Shown here one piece after another: positions 1 to 5,394 of a stretch of DNA of 8,622 nt. The notes below the pieces were generated by a model. The model did no database searches. It was given only the letters and a program-made list of their open reading frames with translations, and was not told the origin of the DNA. The position numbers and the translations under genes are program-made. Positions within the stretch are counted from its first letter, which is position 1. Every line of letters starts with the position of its first letter. The stretch comes from Methanosarcinaceae archaeon (GTDB lineage: Archaea > Halobacteriota > Methanosarcinia > Methanosarcinales > Methanosarcinaceae): NCBI GenBank assembly GCA_016926455.1, contig JAFGOO010000110.1, positions 1-8,622 of the forward strand, read 5' to 3'.

Positions 1-82
1 AACGAGGGGAAGGGCTTGTGGACTTGTGAACGATGGTTCAAAGAATGAAGCAAGAAGCTCCATGCGTAAGCGGGGAGTAGTT
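1..82 (-). mobile_element. IS200/IS605-like end remnant with hairpin
   Basis: At 57-78 the DNA folds as CTCC-AT-GC-(GTAA)-GC-GG-GGAG, a short stem with a GNRA-like loop. On the minus strand it reads ACTACTCCCC, hairpin, GGAGCTTCTTGCTTCATTC. That pattern (ACTACTCCC, short stem, GAGCTTCTT) resembles the subterminal hairpins of IS200/IS605/IS1341 (tnpB-type) elements. It begins exactly where the similarity of the neighbouring flavodiiron fragment stops (about position 82), so it looks like the end of an element that truncated that gene. No transposase or TnpB coding is visible in the window, and the rest may lie to the left. The family call rests on recalled pattern only. Confidence 0.45.
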
Positions 83-271
83 CACTTCCTTTTCAAATCC
101 TGGGTTTAACGAATCTATAAGTGCAGTTTTTTCAGTTCCCTTAATAATATAGGCGTTATAGCTAGTTCCTTGAGGGAGAGGAATAAGAGCATCGAAAAGA
201 CGACGATTCCAGTCTTTTACTCCCACCCAGAACACATTGTTAGAAATTTCATTTATTGCATAGTTATTCAT
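38..271 (-). pseudogene. Truncated FprA-type flavodiiron protein, N-terminal fragment
   Basis: The first ~63 residues (positions 271 down to 83) read like the start of an archaeal F420H2 oxidase / flavodiiron protein: the NVFWVGVKDW segment, then FDALIPLPQGTSYNAYII, then KTALIDSLNPGFEKE. This is the first strands of the metallo-beta-lactamase-like diiron domain. Family members run about 400 residues and continue into the H-x-E-x-D diiron motif, which is absent here. After FEKEV the frame enters foreign sequence (an IS200/IS605-like hairpin) and stops at 38. The start ATG (269-271) has an AAGGGG Shine-Dalgarno, so the fragment could still be translated, but it lacks both the metal centre and the flavodoxin domain and cannot be an active oxidase. 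An intact protein would reduce O2 to water with F420H2. Confidence 0.75.
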
Positions 272-283
272 GTCAATCCCCTT

Positions 284-430
284 TTATTTTTGCATTACGT
301 TACATGTCCTTTCTATAAATCCGTCCGTTGAGTTCGGTATTTTATCAAACACATTAAGTTCACCGAGAAACTCTAGTTTTCTTCTATATTCCTCATAGAG
401 CTAAATAGAGTCAGCAACAACTATCTTCAT
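284..430 (-). pseudogene. D-2-hydroxyacid dehydrogenase N-terminal remnant with in-frame TAG
   Basis: From an ATG at 428-430 the minus strand reads MKIVVADSI, amber (TAG, 401-403), then LYEEYRRKLEFLGELNVFD, KIPNSTDGFIERT and CNVMQK, ending at TAA (284-286). The beta-alpha-beta beginning with MKIVV-DS, followed by LGE-V-V-D and a FIERT helix, matches the start of the D-isomer-specific 2-hydroxyacid dehydrogenase family (normally ~310-330 residues). The similarity ends after about 43 codons. A good Shine-Dalgarno (AAGGGAG) sits just upstream and follows the YHS gene stop by only 12 bases, so this was probably the third cistron of the copper operon position. Two lesions (amber and truncation) make it a pseudogene. 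In Methanosarcinaceae, TAG can be read as pyrrolysine, but the truncation still rules out a functional enzyme. Confidence 0.55.
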
Positions 431-442
431 GCATCTCCCTTC

Positions 443-649
443 TTAATGATAGAACTCAAGATATTTTTCCGGTTCCTCATCGAACTTTTTCTTACATGCA
501 AGAGAACAAAAATAATATGTTTCTCCTTTGTATTCACTTTTAAACTTTGAAGTGCGTTTATCAAGTTTCATGTGACATACCCGGTCTTCGACCGCTGTTA
601 CTGTCGGATCTATAGTAGTTATTCTATTTACCCCCGTTAAAAATGTCAA
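443..649 (-). CDS. YHS-domain protein (small metal-binding, copper-operon partner)
   Basis: This 68-residue protein holds one YHS domain. Cys25-x-Met lies in the segment VEDRVCHMKLD (typical form DPVCGM), followed by SEYKGETYYFCS and Cys48-x3-Cys52, then KKKFDEEPEKYL. YHS domains of this type are small, probably metal-binding modules, often fused to or beside P1B-type copper ATPases. Here the gene follows the copB ATPase directly: the best start is TTG at 647-649, which overlaps the ATPase stop codon (TTGA arrangement), implying translational coupling. No ATG lies upstream of the domain in frame, and the TTG choice is therefore an inference. The usual Pro and Gly of DPVCGM are replaced by Arg and His, which is unusual. 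A role in delivering or sensing copper for the ATPase is likely but not shown. Confidence 0.8.
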   Translation of the reverse strand: MTFLTGVNRITTIDPTVTAVEDRVCHMKLDKRTSKFKSEYKGETYYFCSLACKKKFDEEPEKYLEFYH

Positions 650-2670
650 TCCATTTTCAATGTTTTGGCATTTATAGAAACAATAACCGTACTAAGACTC
701 ATGAGAACCGCCCCTGCAGCAGGACTCAGTAAGATTCCATAGCCAATCAATACTCCAGCAGCCAAGGGAATGGCAAATGCATTGTAACCTGTTGCCCAAA
801 GGATATTCTGGAACATTTTCGAGTAGGTTCTTTTAGATAGGGAAATAACATCGACTACATCCCTAGGATCGTTCCTGACAAGTATTATATCGGCACTTTC
901 AACTGCTACATCCGTACCTGCTCCAATGGCAATACCTACATCTGCCTGGACAAGAGCAGGAGCATCATTTACACCATCCCCAACCATGGCAACCGTGTAA
1001 TTTTTCTGTATTTCTTTAATCGTCTGAGCTTTCTCATGAGGCAGGACTTCCGCAAAGTAATCGTCAAGTCCTATATCCTCAGCTACCCACTTTGCAACGA
1101 ATCTGTTGTCACCCGTCAGCATCATACACTTCACACTCATTGAACGGAGTTTCTCGATGGCCTCTTTTGATTCCTTCCTGATGATGTCTGCAAGTCCTAT
1201 TGCAGCGATTGGCTTCTCATCTTCAAGCAAAAATACAACGGTCTTACCTTGTTGTATTATCTTTTCTATCTTCTCGTTCTGTATTTCCATATTCTTTTCT
1301 TCAAGGTAGTTGGGACTAACAGCTTTCAACCGTTTTCCCATAACATTTCCTTCAACACCCTTTCCGGGAATTGACTGGAAATCTTCGACAGTGAATATAT
1401 CAACACCTCTCTCTTTTGCGCTGTTGACCAGACTAATGGCAATGGGATGTTCTGAATTTACTTCTAGGGAAGCAACCAGTGCCAGTATATTGTCCTCTCC
1501 AATCTCTGCCATTGGAATTATATCAGTGACGCCGAATTTTCCTTCTGTGAGTGTACCTGTCTTGTCAAAAACAATAGCTTCTATATTCCTTGCTCTTTCG
1601 AAGGCCTGCCTGTCTCTTATTAATAATCCAGATTTGGCCCCAAGTGATGTAGAAACAGCAACAACAAGCGGTATGGCTAGACCTAGAGCATGGGGACATG
1701 TAATGACCATTACTGTAACCGCCCTTTCAATAGCAAAAACGAATTCCTGACCGAGATATAACCATACAGCCAGAGTGATTGTACCTACACTGATGGCTAT
1801 TATTGTAAGTACTAAAGCAGCTCTGTTTGCAAGATTCTGGGTCTTTGATTTACTCTCCTGTGCGGTTCTGACAAGCTCTATGACCTGATTTAGATATGTG
1901 TCTTTTCCTATCTTTTTTACTTCTACATGTATAGATCCTTCACCATTGATTGAACCACCTATTACCTCGTCATCAGGTCCTTTTGAGACCGGTTTTGATT
2001 CACCAGTTAACATTGCTTCATTGATACTGGTATCCCCTTTAAGTACAATTCCATCCACTGGTACTTTTTCTCCGGGTTTGACGAGTACTACATCCCCACC
2101 TTTCAATTCATTCACATGAACATCGATGACCTGCTCATCCTTAACAATATGAGCATCAGAAGGCATTATTAGAACAAGTTCTTCCAAAGCCCTTGATGCA
2201 CCCATAACTGAACGCATTTCTATCCAGTGCCCTAATAGCATGATATCGATAAGTGTCACAAGCTCCCAGAAGAAGAATTTGCCAGATAAGCCGAGAACAA
2301 CTGCAGAACTGTATAGGTAAGCTACACTGATTGCAATAGCTATCAAGGTCATCATGCCTGGATTTTTGGTCTTAAGTTCAGTGAATAATCCTTTCAGAAA
2401 TGGGTGACCACCATAAAAATAAATGATAGTTGAAAAACCGAGTAAAAGTAAGTTAGAGCCAAGAAAGATTAATTCAAAACCCAATAATCCTTGAACTGCA
2501 GGGGAAAAAATTAAAACAGGTATGGTGAGAATTGATGAAACAATGAATCTCTTTTTAAAATCCTCCATCATATGAGCATGGTGGTTTTTTCCTTCATGTT
2601 GCATTTCATGCTCATGAACCATTTCGTGATCATTTCCATCCCCTTCCGATGAATACATTTGATGTTCCAT
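646..2670 (-). CDS. copB: P1B-3-type copper-transporting P-type ATPase (CopB)
   Basis: A complete 674-residue membrane ATPase that couples ATP hydrolysis to copper export across the cytoplasmic membrane. The first ~35 residues are a His/Met-rich metal-binding tail, in place of the CxxC ferredoxin-like domains of CopA. The A-domain TGES is at 222-225. The ion-site motif is CPH at 325-327, not CPC. The phosphorylated Asp is D369 in DKTGT, SEHP is at 406-409, TGDN at 519-522 and GDGVNDAP at 564-571. TM7 carries N622-x6-YN-x4-P, and TM8 carries P650-x6-MSLST-x2-V-x2-NA. With CPH these form the published P1B-3 signature, the group of Archaeoglobus CopB (Cu2+-preferring). About eight TM helices are expected. 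The ATG at 2668-2670 follows a GGAGTTGAGGT purine stretch. A YHS gene overlaps the 3' end, and a MITE lies about 30 bp upstream in the promoter region. Confidence 0.95.
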   Translation of the reverse strand: MEHQMYSSEGDGNDHEMVHEHEMQHEGKNHHAHMMEDFKKRFIVSSILTIPVLIFSPAVQGLLGFELIFLGSNLLLLGFSTIIYFYGGHPFLKGLFTELKTKNPGMMTLIAIAISVAYLYSSAVVLGLSGKFFFWELVTLIDIMLLGHWIEMRSVMGASRALEELVLIMPSDAHIVKDEQVIDVHVNELKGGDVVLVKPGEKVPVDGIVLKGDTSINEAMLTGESKPVSKGPDDEVIGGSINGEGSIHVEVKKIGKDTYLNQVIELVRTAQESKSKTQNLANRAALVLTIIAISVGTITLAVWLYLGQEFVFAIERAVTVMVITCPHALGLAIPLVVAVSTSLGAKSGLLIRDRQAFERARNIEAIVFDKTGTLTEGKFGVTDIIPMAEIGEDNILALVASLEVNSEHPIAISLVNSAKERGVDIFTVEDFQSIPGKGVEGNVMGKRLKAVSPNYLEEKNMEIQNEKIEKIIQQGKTVVFLLEDEKPIAAIGLADIIRKESKEAIEKLRSMSVKCMMLTGDNRFVAKWVAEDIGLDDYFAEVLPHEKAQTIKEIQKNYTVAMVGDGVNDAPALVQADVGIAIGAGTDVAVESADIILVRNDPRDVVDVISLSKRTYSKMFQNILWATGYNAFAIPLAAGVLIGYGILLSPAAGAVLMSLSTVIVSINAKTLKMD

Positions 2671-2689
2671 TAGACCTCAACTCCTATGT

Positions 2690-2704
2690 CAAATAAATAT
2701 ATTG
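2690..2704 (-). promoter_or_regulatory. Possible TATA box of copB beside the MITE
   Basis: On the minus strand CAATATATTTATTTG lies 20-34 bases before the copB ATG. It is the only TATA-like stretch in the short leader. Half of it (CAATATAT) is the 8-bp target duplication of the adjacent element, so the upstream BRE position now falls in the element's terminal repeat. The promoter assignment rests on base composition and spacing only. Confidence 0.35.
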
Positions 2705-2720
2705 GTAACTATTCAGCCTA
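2705..2720 (+). repeat. Left terminal inverted repeat of the MITE
   Basis: GTAACTATTCAGCCTA is a perfect inverted match to 2942-2957. The two copies diverge immediately inward of the 16th base. Confidence 0.9.
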
Positions 2721-2725
2721 TCTGA

Positions 2726-2760
2726 CTACTCCCACGACTAAAGTCATGAGCTTTTTCTAC
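2726..2760 (+). repeat. IS200/IS605-type hairpin motif inside the MITE
   Basis: The stretch ACTACTCCCACGACTAAAG followed by TCATGAGCTTTTTCTACCC has an imperfect stem, CACGACT with AGTCATG. It shares the ACTACTCCC, short stem, GAGCTT layout with the hairpin at 57-78 (minus strand). This pattern is recalled as common at IS200/IS605/IS1341 ends, yet here it sits just inside an unrelated terminal repeat. Confidence 0.4.
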
Positions 2761-2804
2761 CCCTATACCCCACTTACCGTAAAACAATATCAATAACTAT
2801 CATT

Positions 2805-2844
2805 ATAAAAATTCAATGAGATAATTCATATCAATGAATTTTAT
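2805..2844. repeat. Central palindrome of the MITE
   Basis: An arm beginning ATAAAAATTCAATGA pairs with TCAATGAATTTTAT (one bulge, one mismatch) around an 11-base loop. The core arms are AAAATTCA (2808-2815) and TGAATTTT (2835-2842). It could fold as RNA or cruciform; no function can be read from it. Confidence 0.55.
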
Positions 2845-2941
2845 TTAATTGTTGGTGAATTGTTGCGTTTTGTTCTTTTTAGTCCATAAGAAATTGAACA
2901 TCTATGTTTCGTCAAAATCAATATCAATTAACTTGTTTTGG

Positions 2942-2957
2942 TAGGCTGAATAGTTAC
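2942..2957 (-). repeat. Right terminal inverted repeat of the MITE
   Basis: TAGGCTGAATAGTTAC is the exact reverse complement of the left end at 2705-2720 and is followed directly by the second ATATATTG target copy. Confidence 0.9.
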
Positions 2958-2965
2958 ATATATTG

Positions 2966-3062
2966 TGGAATTGTCCCTGTGTTTTTTACTTCCTGCTACT
3001 AAAGCAGATGGGCGTATTTAGGTATAGACTACAATAACCATAATTATTTCAATGCCAGTCTT
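2966..3062. other. Intergenic DNA between MITE and tautomerase gene
   Basis: The only structure seen is a small inverted repeat, CTGCT-actaa-AGCAG, near 2993-3007. It has no T-run on its 3' side in either direction, so it is not a convincing terminator. No gene is visible. Confidence 0.4.
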
Positions 3063-3281
3063 TTACTTACTAGCTTGCAGTGCTCTCACATCCTGCAATC
3101 CAAGTGCTTTTCCACCAATACCCCAACTTCCACTCTTTACTTCACGAATAACTACCCATGTAGCACTACGGAGATTCTCACCACTGAATGAAACCATAGT
3201 ATCGGTCATTGCTTTGATGATTTCCTTTTTCTCATCTTCAGAGAACTCGTTCTCAAACGTTGTTACCTCTATCAATGGCAC
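3063..3281 (-). CDS. 4-oxalocrotonate tautomerase family protein
   Basis: This 72-residue protein has the size and layout of 4-oxalocrotonate tautomerase homologues. Pro follows the initiator and becomes the N-terminal catalytic base (Pro1) after Met removal: MPLIEVTTFE. An amphipathic helix with EDEKKEIIKAMTDTMV follows, then beta strand VVIREV and the segment SWGIGGKALG, matching the family's WGIGG-type loop. Such enzymes act as small hexamers catalysing keto-enol tautomerisation through Pro1; the physiological substrate in methanogens is unknown. The start is GTG at 3279-3281, which is supported by the need for Pro at position 2 and by a GGGAGAGG Shine-Dalgarno 6 or so bases upstream. It lies 113 bp after the GYD-domain gene on the same strand and may be co-transcribed with it. 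Confidence 0.85.
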   Translation of the reverse strand: MPLIEVTTFENEFSEDEKKEIIKAMTDTMVSFSGENLRSATWVVIREVKSGSWGIGGKALGLQDVRALQASK

Positions 3282-3394
3282 TCGTTACCTCTCCCATATT
3301 TTTGTTGCTTACAGATCTATTGAACCTTAATAATACCTGATGTTTCTTGCTTTTTGACTCAAAATATTCTGTCAGTCCGCAAGTATAATTTTTC

Positions 3395-3724
3395 TTAATT
3401 ATTCATTGGCGGTTGGTATCCCAATTCCGATGCTTTCTTCATGGCATCGATGCCTTCGTTGAGCGATAGTAATGGAGTAGTCTTGAATGCTTTTACAGCA
3501 CCTCCACCAAAGACAGCCATAGAAAGAGCTGCTGCGCTCACATTATCAGGTAATGTTGCGAGTTCCACCAAATCGTAATCTCCAAATGAGAACCAAAAAC
3601 CTTTAAGTTCTCCCCCAAGTTTTTCAATTAATGAACGGGCTACTTCCTCCCGATTTTGAGGATTTGCAATTAATCTAGCTAACGCTTCTGGCGTATAGCT
3701 TATTTGAATTAAATAATCTGCCAT
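3395..3724 (-). CDS. GYD domain-containing protein
   Basis: A 109-residue soluble protein of the GYD family, named for the Gly-Tyr-Asp type motif seen here as SFGDYDLVELATLPD (residues ~46-60). It opens with a strand (DYLIQISYTPEALARLI), then a helix with REEVARSLIEKLGGELKGFWF, and ends in AVKAFKTTPLLSLNEGIDAM. This is a dimeric alpha/beta-barrel-like (ferredoxin-fold) layout, and the length is typical of the family. The biochemical role is unknown; members are scattered through archaea and bacteria as stand-alone genes. The ATG at 3722-3724 follows GGTGGGAT, and a clear TATA-like box lies about 50-60 bases upstream, so this gene probably leads a short transcript that includes the tautomerase. 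Confidence 0.85.
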   Translation of the reverse strand: MADYLIQISYTPEALARLIANPQNREEVARSLIEKLGGELKGFWFSFGDYDLVELATLPDNVSAAALSMAVFGGGAVKAFKTTPLLSLNEGIDAMKKASELGYQPPMNN

Positions 3725-3771
3725 AGATATCCCACCACTTAAATTTCCAATTTAATATCTCAAGCTATGGT

Positions 3772-3785
3772 ATTTATATATATCC
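3772..3785 (-). promoter_or_regulatory. TATA box upstream of the GYD gene
   Basis: Minus-strand GGATATATATAAAT sits 48-61 bases before the GYD start codon, with purine-rich GAAGGAA just upstream in the BRE position. The predicted start of transcription lies near 3750, leaving a leader of about 25 bases that holds the GGTGGGAT ribosome site. Confidence 0.55.
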
Positions 3786-3808
3786 TTCCTTCAGTTCTGT
3801 AGAAAACG

Positions 3809-3843
3809 ATTTTCATTTTTTTACCCTTTCTATTTTTTCCATT
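3809..3843 (-). repeat. Copy 1 of 35-bp direct repeat; orphan integrase tail
   Basis: Identical at 31 of 35 positions to 5395-5429, in the same orientation. On the minus strand it encodes MEKIERVKK and a stop (3842 down to 3813), matching codon for codon the integrase tail MEKMVRVKM and stop. It ends one base before the left terminal repeat of the IS5-like remnant, so it may be the surviving 3' end of a second integrase copy cut by that IS. Confidence 0.7.
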
Positions 3844-3864
3844 GAACCTGTTTCATAAGTTCCC

Positions 3865-4263
3865 TCACACCCTTTTCCAGCATAACATAAAGAATGCAAT
3901 ATCAATCAATCCTCTGAAAATGACACTAAGTCTTTCATATCTACTTGCAAGTTTTCTGAATCCCATTTTCAACCATGCAAAGAATCGTTCTATAGCTCCT
4001 CTTTTCAAATAGCTTGTTGGATCAAATCTGGTAGGTCGTCCTCTTTTTCTCTTTTTAATGTTTCTGATATTTGCCTGTATATTGCTTTTGATCACTCTTG
4101 ACCTTAAATAGTCCCTTATATCAGCATCATCATAAGCTGCATCTGCTAGAACCTCATGAGGTCTTGTTCTTGGCCTTCCATCTGTTTTGACTTTTATATT
4201 TTCTAACACTTCTATGAAATGATTGTGATCATGATCTTTTCCAGAAGCAATTTCATTAGTTCG
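3865..4263 (-). pseudogene. IS5-family transposase, C-terminal fragment
   Basis: The open frame runs from just after a TAG (4264-4266) to TGA at 3865. A GTG at 4207-4209 is the first potential start, but homology-like sequence extends upstream (NEIASGKDHDHNHFIEV). It contains the second catalytic Asp of a DDE transposase (EVLADAAYDD), a basic linker (KKRKRGRPTRFDP) and the catalytic Glu segment (RGAIERFFAWLK) followed by KLASRYERLSVIF. The first Asp and the whole N-terminal domain are missing, so the protein cannot transpose the element by itself. The next upstream open stretch on the same strand (about 4450 down to 4306, containing KHFTIIKPGPSTIDEDKF) is not recognisable as part of it. Family assignment is to the IS4/IS5 DDE superfamily, most likely IS5. 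Confidence 0.8.
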
Positions 4264-4438
4264 CTAATTTTCTCTCCTTTTTGTTTTTACCGCTATCAAT
4301 CTACCTCAAACACTCAACTACCAGCTGAACTCTCAACTTTCTTCTAAGCCATTCCTCAACAAACAGGATAAATCTAGCAAATCTAAACTTGTCCTCATCA
4401 ATGGTTGATGGACCTGGTTTTATGATTGTGAAATGCTT
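4264..4438. other. Non-coding interior of IS remnant
   Basis: No recognisable gene. The minus strand has an open stretch of about 48 codons ending in TAG near 4306-4308, without a start or family resemblance that I can name. If the hairpin at 4439-4472 is a group II intron piece, this plus-strand DNA could be decayed intron domains I-III. Confidence 0.3.
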
Positions 4439-4490
4439 GAGCGGAGTGCGATGAAAGTCGCACGCTCCGTTCTTAGAAGAGGGAGAACAA
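4439..4490 (+). ncRNA. Group II intron fragment-like hairpin (D1-D4 region)
   Basis: GAGCGGAG (4439-4446) pairs with CTCCGTTC (4465-4472), and inside it TGCGA (4447-4451) pairs with TCGCA (4458-4462) around the loop TGAAAG. The hairpin is followed by TTAGAAGAGGG. The layout GCTTGAGC, stem, TGCGATGAAAGTCGCA, stem, GTTCT, then a G-rich tail is a recalled hallmark of bacterial and archaeal group II introns just before the intron-encoded reverse transcriptase. No reverse transcriptase frame, domain V or domain VI is visible downstream, so this would be a dead fragment. The call rests on motif memory and needs a covariance-model check. Confidence 0.5.
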
Positions 4491-4568
4491 GTAATCTCTC
4501 TTTCTTATTCGACAATTTAAGTGCCTTCTAGGAACTTTTCAGACAGTTTATTATAATTCAAATTAGAA

Positions 4569-4578
4569 TTTATAAAAT
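4569..4578 (+). promoter_or_regulatory. TATA box of the peroxiredoxin gene
   Basis: TTTATAAAAT is a near-consensus archaeal TATA box preceded by the A-rich BRE-like AATTAGAA. It predicts transcription from about 4600, a ~55-base leader, and the strong AAGGAGG ribosome site at 4641-4647. It begins 20 bp past the right end of the IS remnant. Confidence 0.65.
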
Positions 4579-4654
4579 GTATACAAAAGTGTTATATGTA
4601 AAAAAACAGATAATATTTACTAATAATGGGGTATTCATAAAAGGAGGATATATA

Positions 4655-5347
4655 ATGAGTGACAACGGAAATGGAGAACATGTTAGTCTGCCTCTTATAG
4701 GTGATAATGCACCTAAATTCAAGGTAGATACAACGATGGGAGAAATTAATTTTCCAGATGATTACAAGGGAAAATGGGTAATATTGTTCAGCCACCCTGC
4801 AGATTTTACGCCTGTATGTACTACTGAATTCATGACTTTTGCAAGCATGCAAGACGAATTCAGAGATATGAACACAGAATTAATAGGTTTATCTATCGAT
4901 AGTAAGTTTGCACACATTGCATGGCTGAGAACTATAAAAGAGAAGATTGAATACAAAGGTATGAAAAATGTTGAGGTTGGATTTCCTATAATAGCCGATC
5001 TTAAAATGGAAGTGGCTAAAAAGTATGGGATGGTACAACCAAATGCTTCCGACACGCAAGCAGTCAGGGCAGTTTTCATTATTGATCCAAAAGCAAAGAT
5101 AAGAGCAGTTCTCTATTATCCACTATCAAATGGTAGGAATATGGATGAGATAAAACGAATAGTCATTGCGATGCAGAAATCTGACAAAGAAGGTATTGCA
5201 ACTCCAGCAAACTGGCAACCGGGAGATGACGTAATAATTCCCCCACCAGGTTCATGCGGAGCTGCAAAGGAAAGAATGGAAACTGAAGAAGAAGGTAAAC
5301 GTTGTCTTGATTGGTTCATTTGCTTTAAGAAAGACAAAATTAATTAG
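4655..5347 (+). CDS. Peroxiredoxin, archaeal Prx6-type with C-terminal cysteines
   Basis: A 230-residue thiol peroxidase that reduces H2O2 and alkyl hydroperoxides in the cytosol. The active-site segment PADFTPVCTTEF places the peroxidatic Cys at 55 with the helper Thr at 52, and the conserved Arg is in AVRAVFIIDP. The C-terminal Prx6-like arm follows, with YYPLSNGRNMDEIKRI. Further cysteines are Cys201 (PPPGSCG), Cys217 and Cys223 (KRCLDWFIC). The C-x5-C pair matches the resolving pair of the Aeropyrum thioredoxin peroxidase type, so a 2-Cys cycle with toroidal decamers is likely. The ATG at 4655-4657 is chosen because AAGGAGG lies 7 bases before it. An in-frame ATG 26 codons upstream overlaps the TATA box and is not credible. 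The gene is convergent with the integrase and is the only plus-strand gene, with its own promoter. Confidence 0.93.
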   Translation: MSDNGNGEHVSLPLIGDNAPKFKVDTTMGEINFPDDYKGKWVILFSHPADFTPVCTTEFMTFASMQDEFRDMNTELIGLSIDSKFAHIAWLRTIKEKIEYKGMKNVEVGFPIIADLKMEVAKKYGMVQPNASDTQAVRAVFIIDPKAKIRAVLYYPLSNGRNMDEIKRIVIAMQKSDKEGIATPANWQPGDDVIIPPPGSCGAAKERMETEEEGKRCLDWFICFKKDKIN

Positions 5348-5379
5348 CGAGCTTGTTGCATAATTTATTCCATTCCATA

Positions 5380-5390
5380 ACAAAAAAATA
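5380..5390 (-). terminator. Possible T-run terminator after the integrase gene
   Basis: On the minus strand, about ten bases after the integrase stop, the sequence reads AATATTTTTTTG. A seven-T run is typical of archaeal intrinsic termination. It lies in the 51-bp gap between the convergent integrase and peroxiredoxin genes. Confidence 0.35.
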
Positions 5391-5394
5391 TTAA

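Larger units (their letters stand above)
2697..2965. mobile_element. 253-bp MITE with 16-bp TIRs and 8-bp target duplication
   Basis: GTAACTATTCAGCCTA at 2705-2720 is repeated as its exact reverse complement at 2942-2957. Both ends are flanked by the direct repeat ATATATTG (2697-2704 and 2958-2965). That is the complete signature of a transposed element: 253 bp, perfect 16-bp terminal inverted repeats, 8-bp target duplication, no coding capacity. The interior is AT-rich and has a central imperfect palindrome around 2805-2844. Ends beginning GTAA with an 8-bp duplication fit the IS66 family, so it is probably a MITE mobilised in trans by an IS66-like transposase; the family is inferred. The perfect TIRs and TSD suggest recent insertion. 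It accounts for most of the 392-bp gap between copB and the tautomerase gene. Confidence 0.88.
3845..4549 (-). mobile_element. Degenerate IS5-like insertion sequence remnant
   Basis: The ends are imperfect 19-bp inverted repeats: AACCTGTTTCATAAGTTCC at 3845-3863 and, read inward, AAACTGTCTGAAAAGTTCC from 4549 to 4531 (15/19 identical). The transposase stop codon lies two bases inside the left repeat, the usual layout for compact IS elements. At 705 bp it is shorter than a normal IS5-family element (roughly 0.85-1.2 kb), and only the 3' part of the transposase is recognisable. No exact target duplication is seen (ATTG on the left, ATTA on the right). A group II intron-like hairpin sits in its right third. 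Confidence 0.65.

Noticed and set aside
1106..2119. Plus-strand open frames of 67-146 codons inside the copB region
   Set aside because: They are antisense to an intact, motif-complete P-type ATPase and show low-complexity Ser/Thr/Pro-rich translations typical of shadow frames.
2993..3007. CTGCT/AGCAG inverted repeat as a terminator
   Set aside because: Short stem with no T-run on the 3' side in either direction.
4228..4240. GATCATGATC palindrome
   Set aside because: It lies in the codons of the transposase DHDHNH segment and is a chance result of alternating Asp/His codons.
4306..4450. Minus-strand open stretch as the transposase N-terminal half
   Set aside because: It has no start codon context, ends in a stop before the recognisable fragment, and shows no DDE motif; it may be intron-derived DNA.
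4577..4654. 26-codon N-terminal extension of the peroxiredoxin
   Set aside because: Its ATG overlaps the TATA box, the extension does not resemble the family, and AAGGAGG precedes the internal ATG at 4655.
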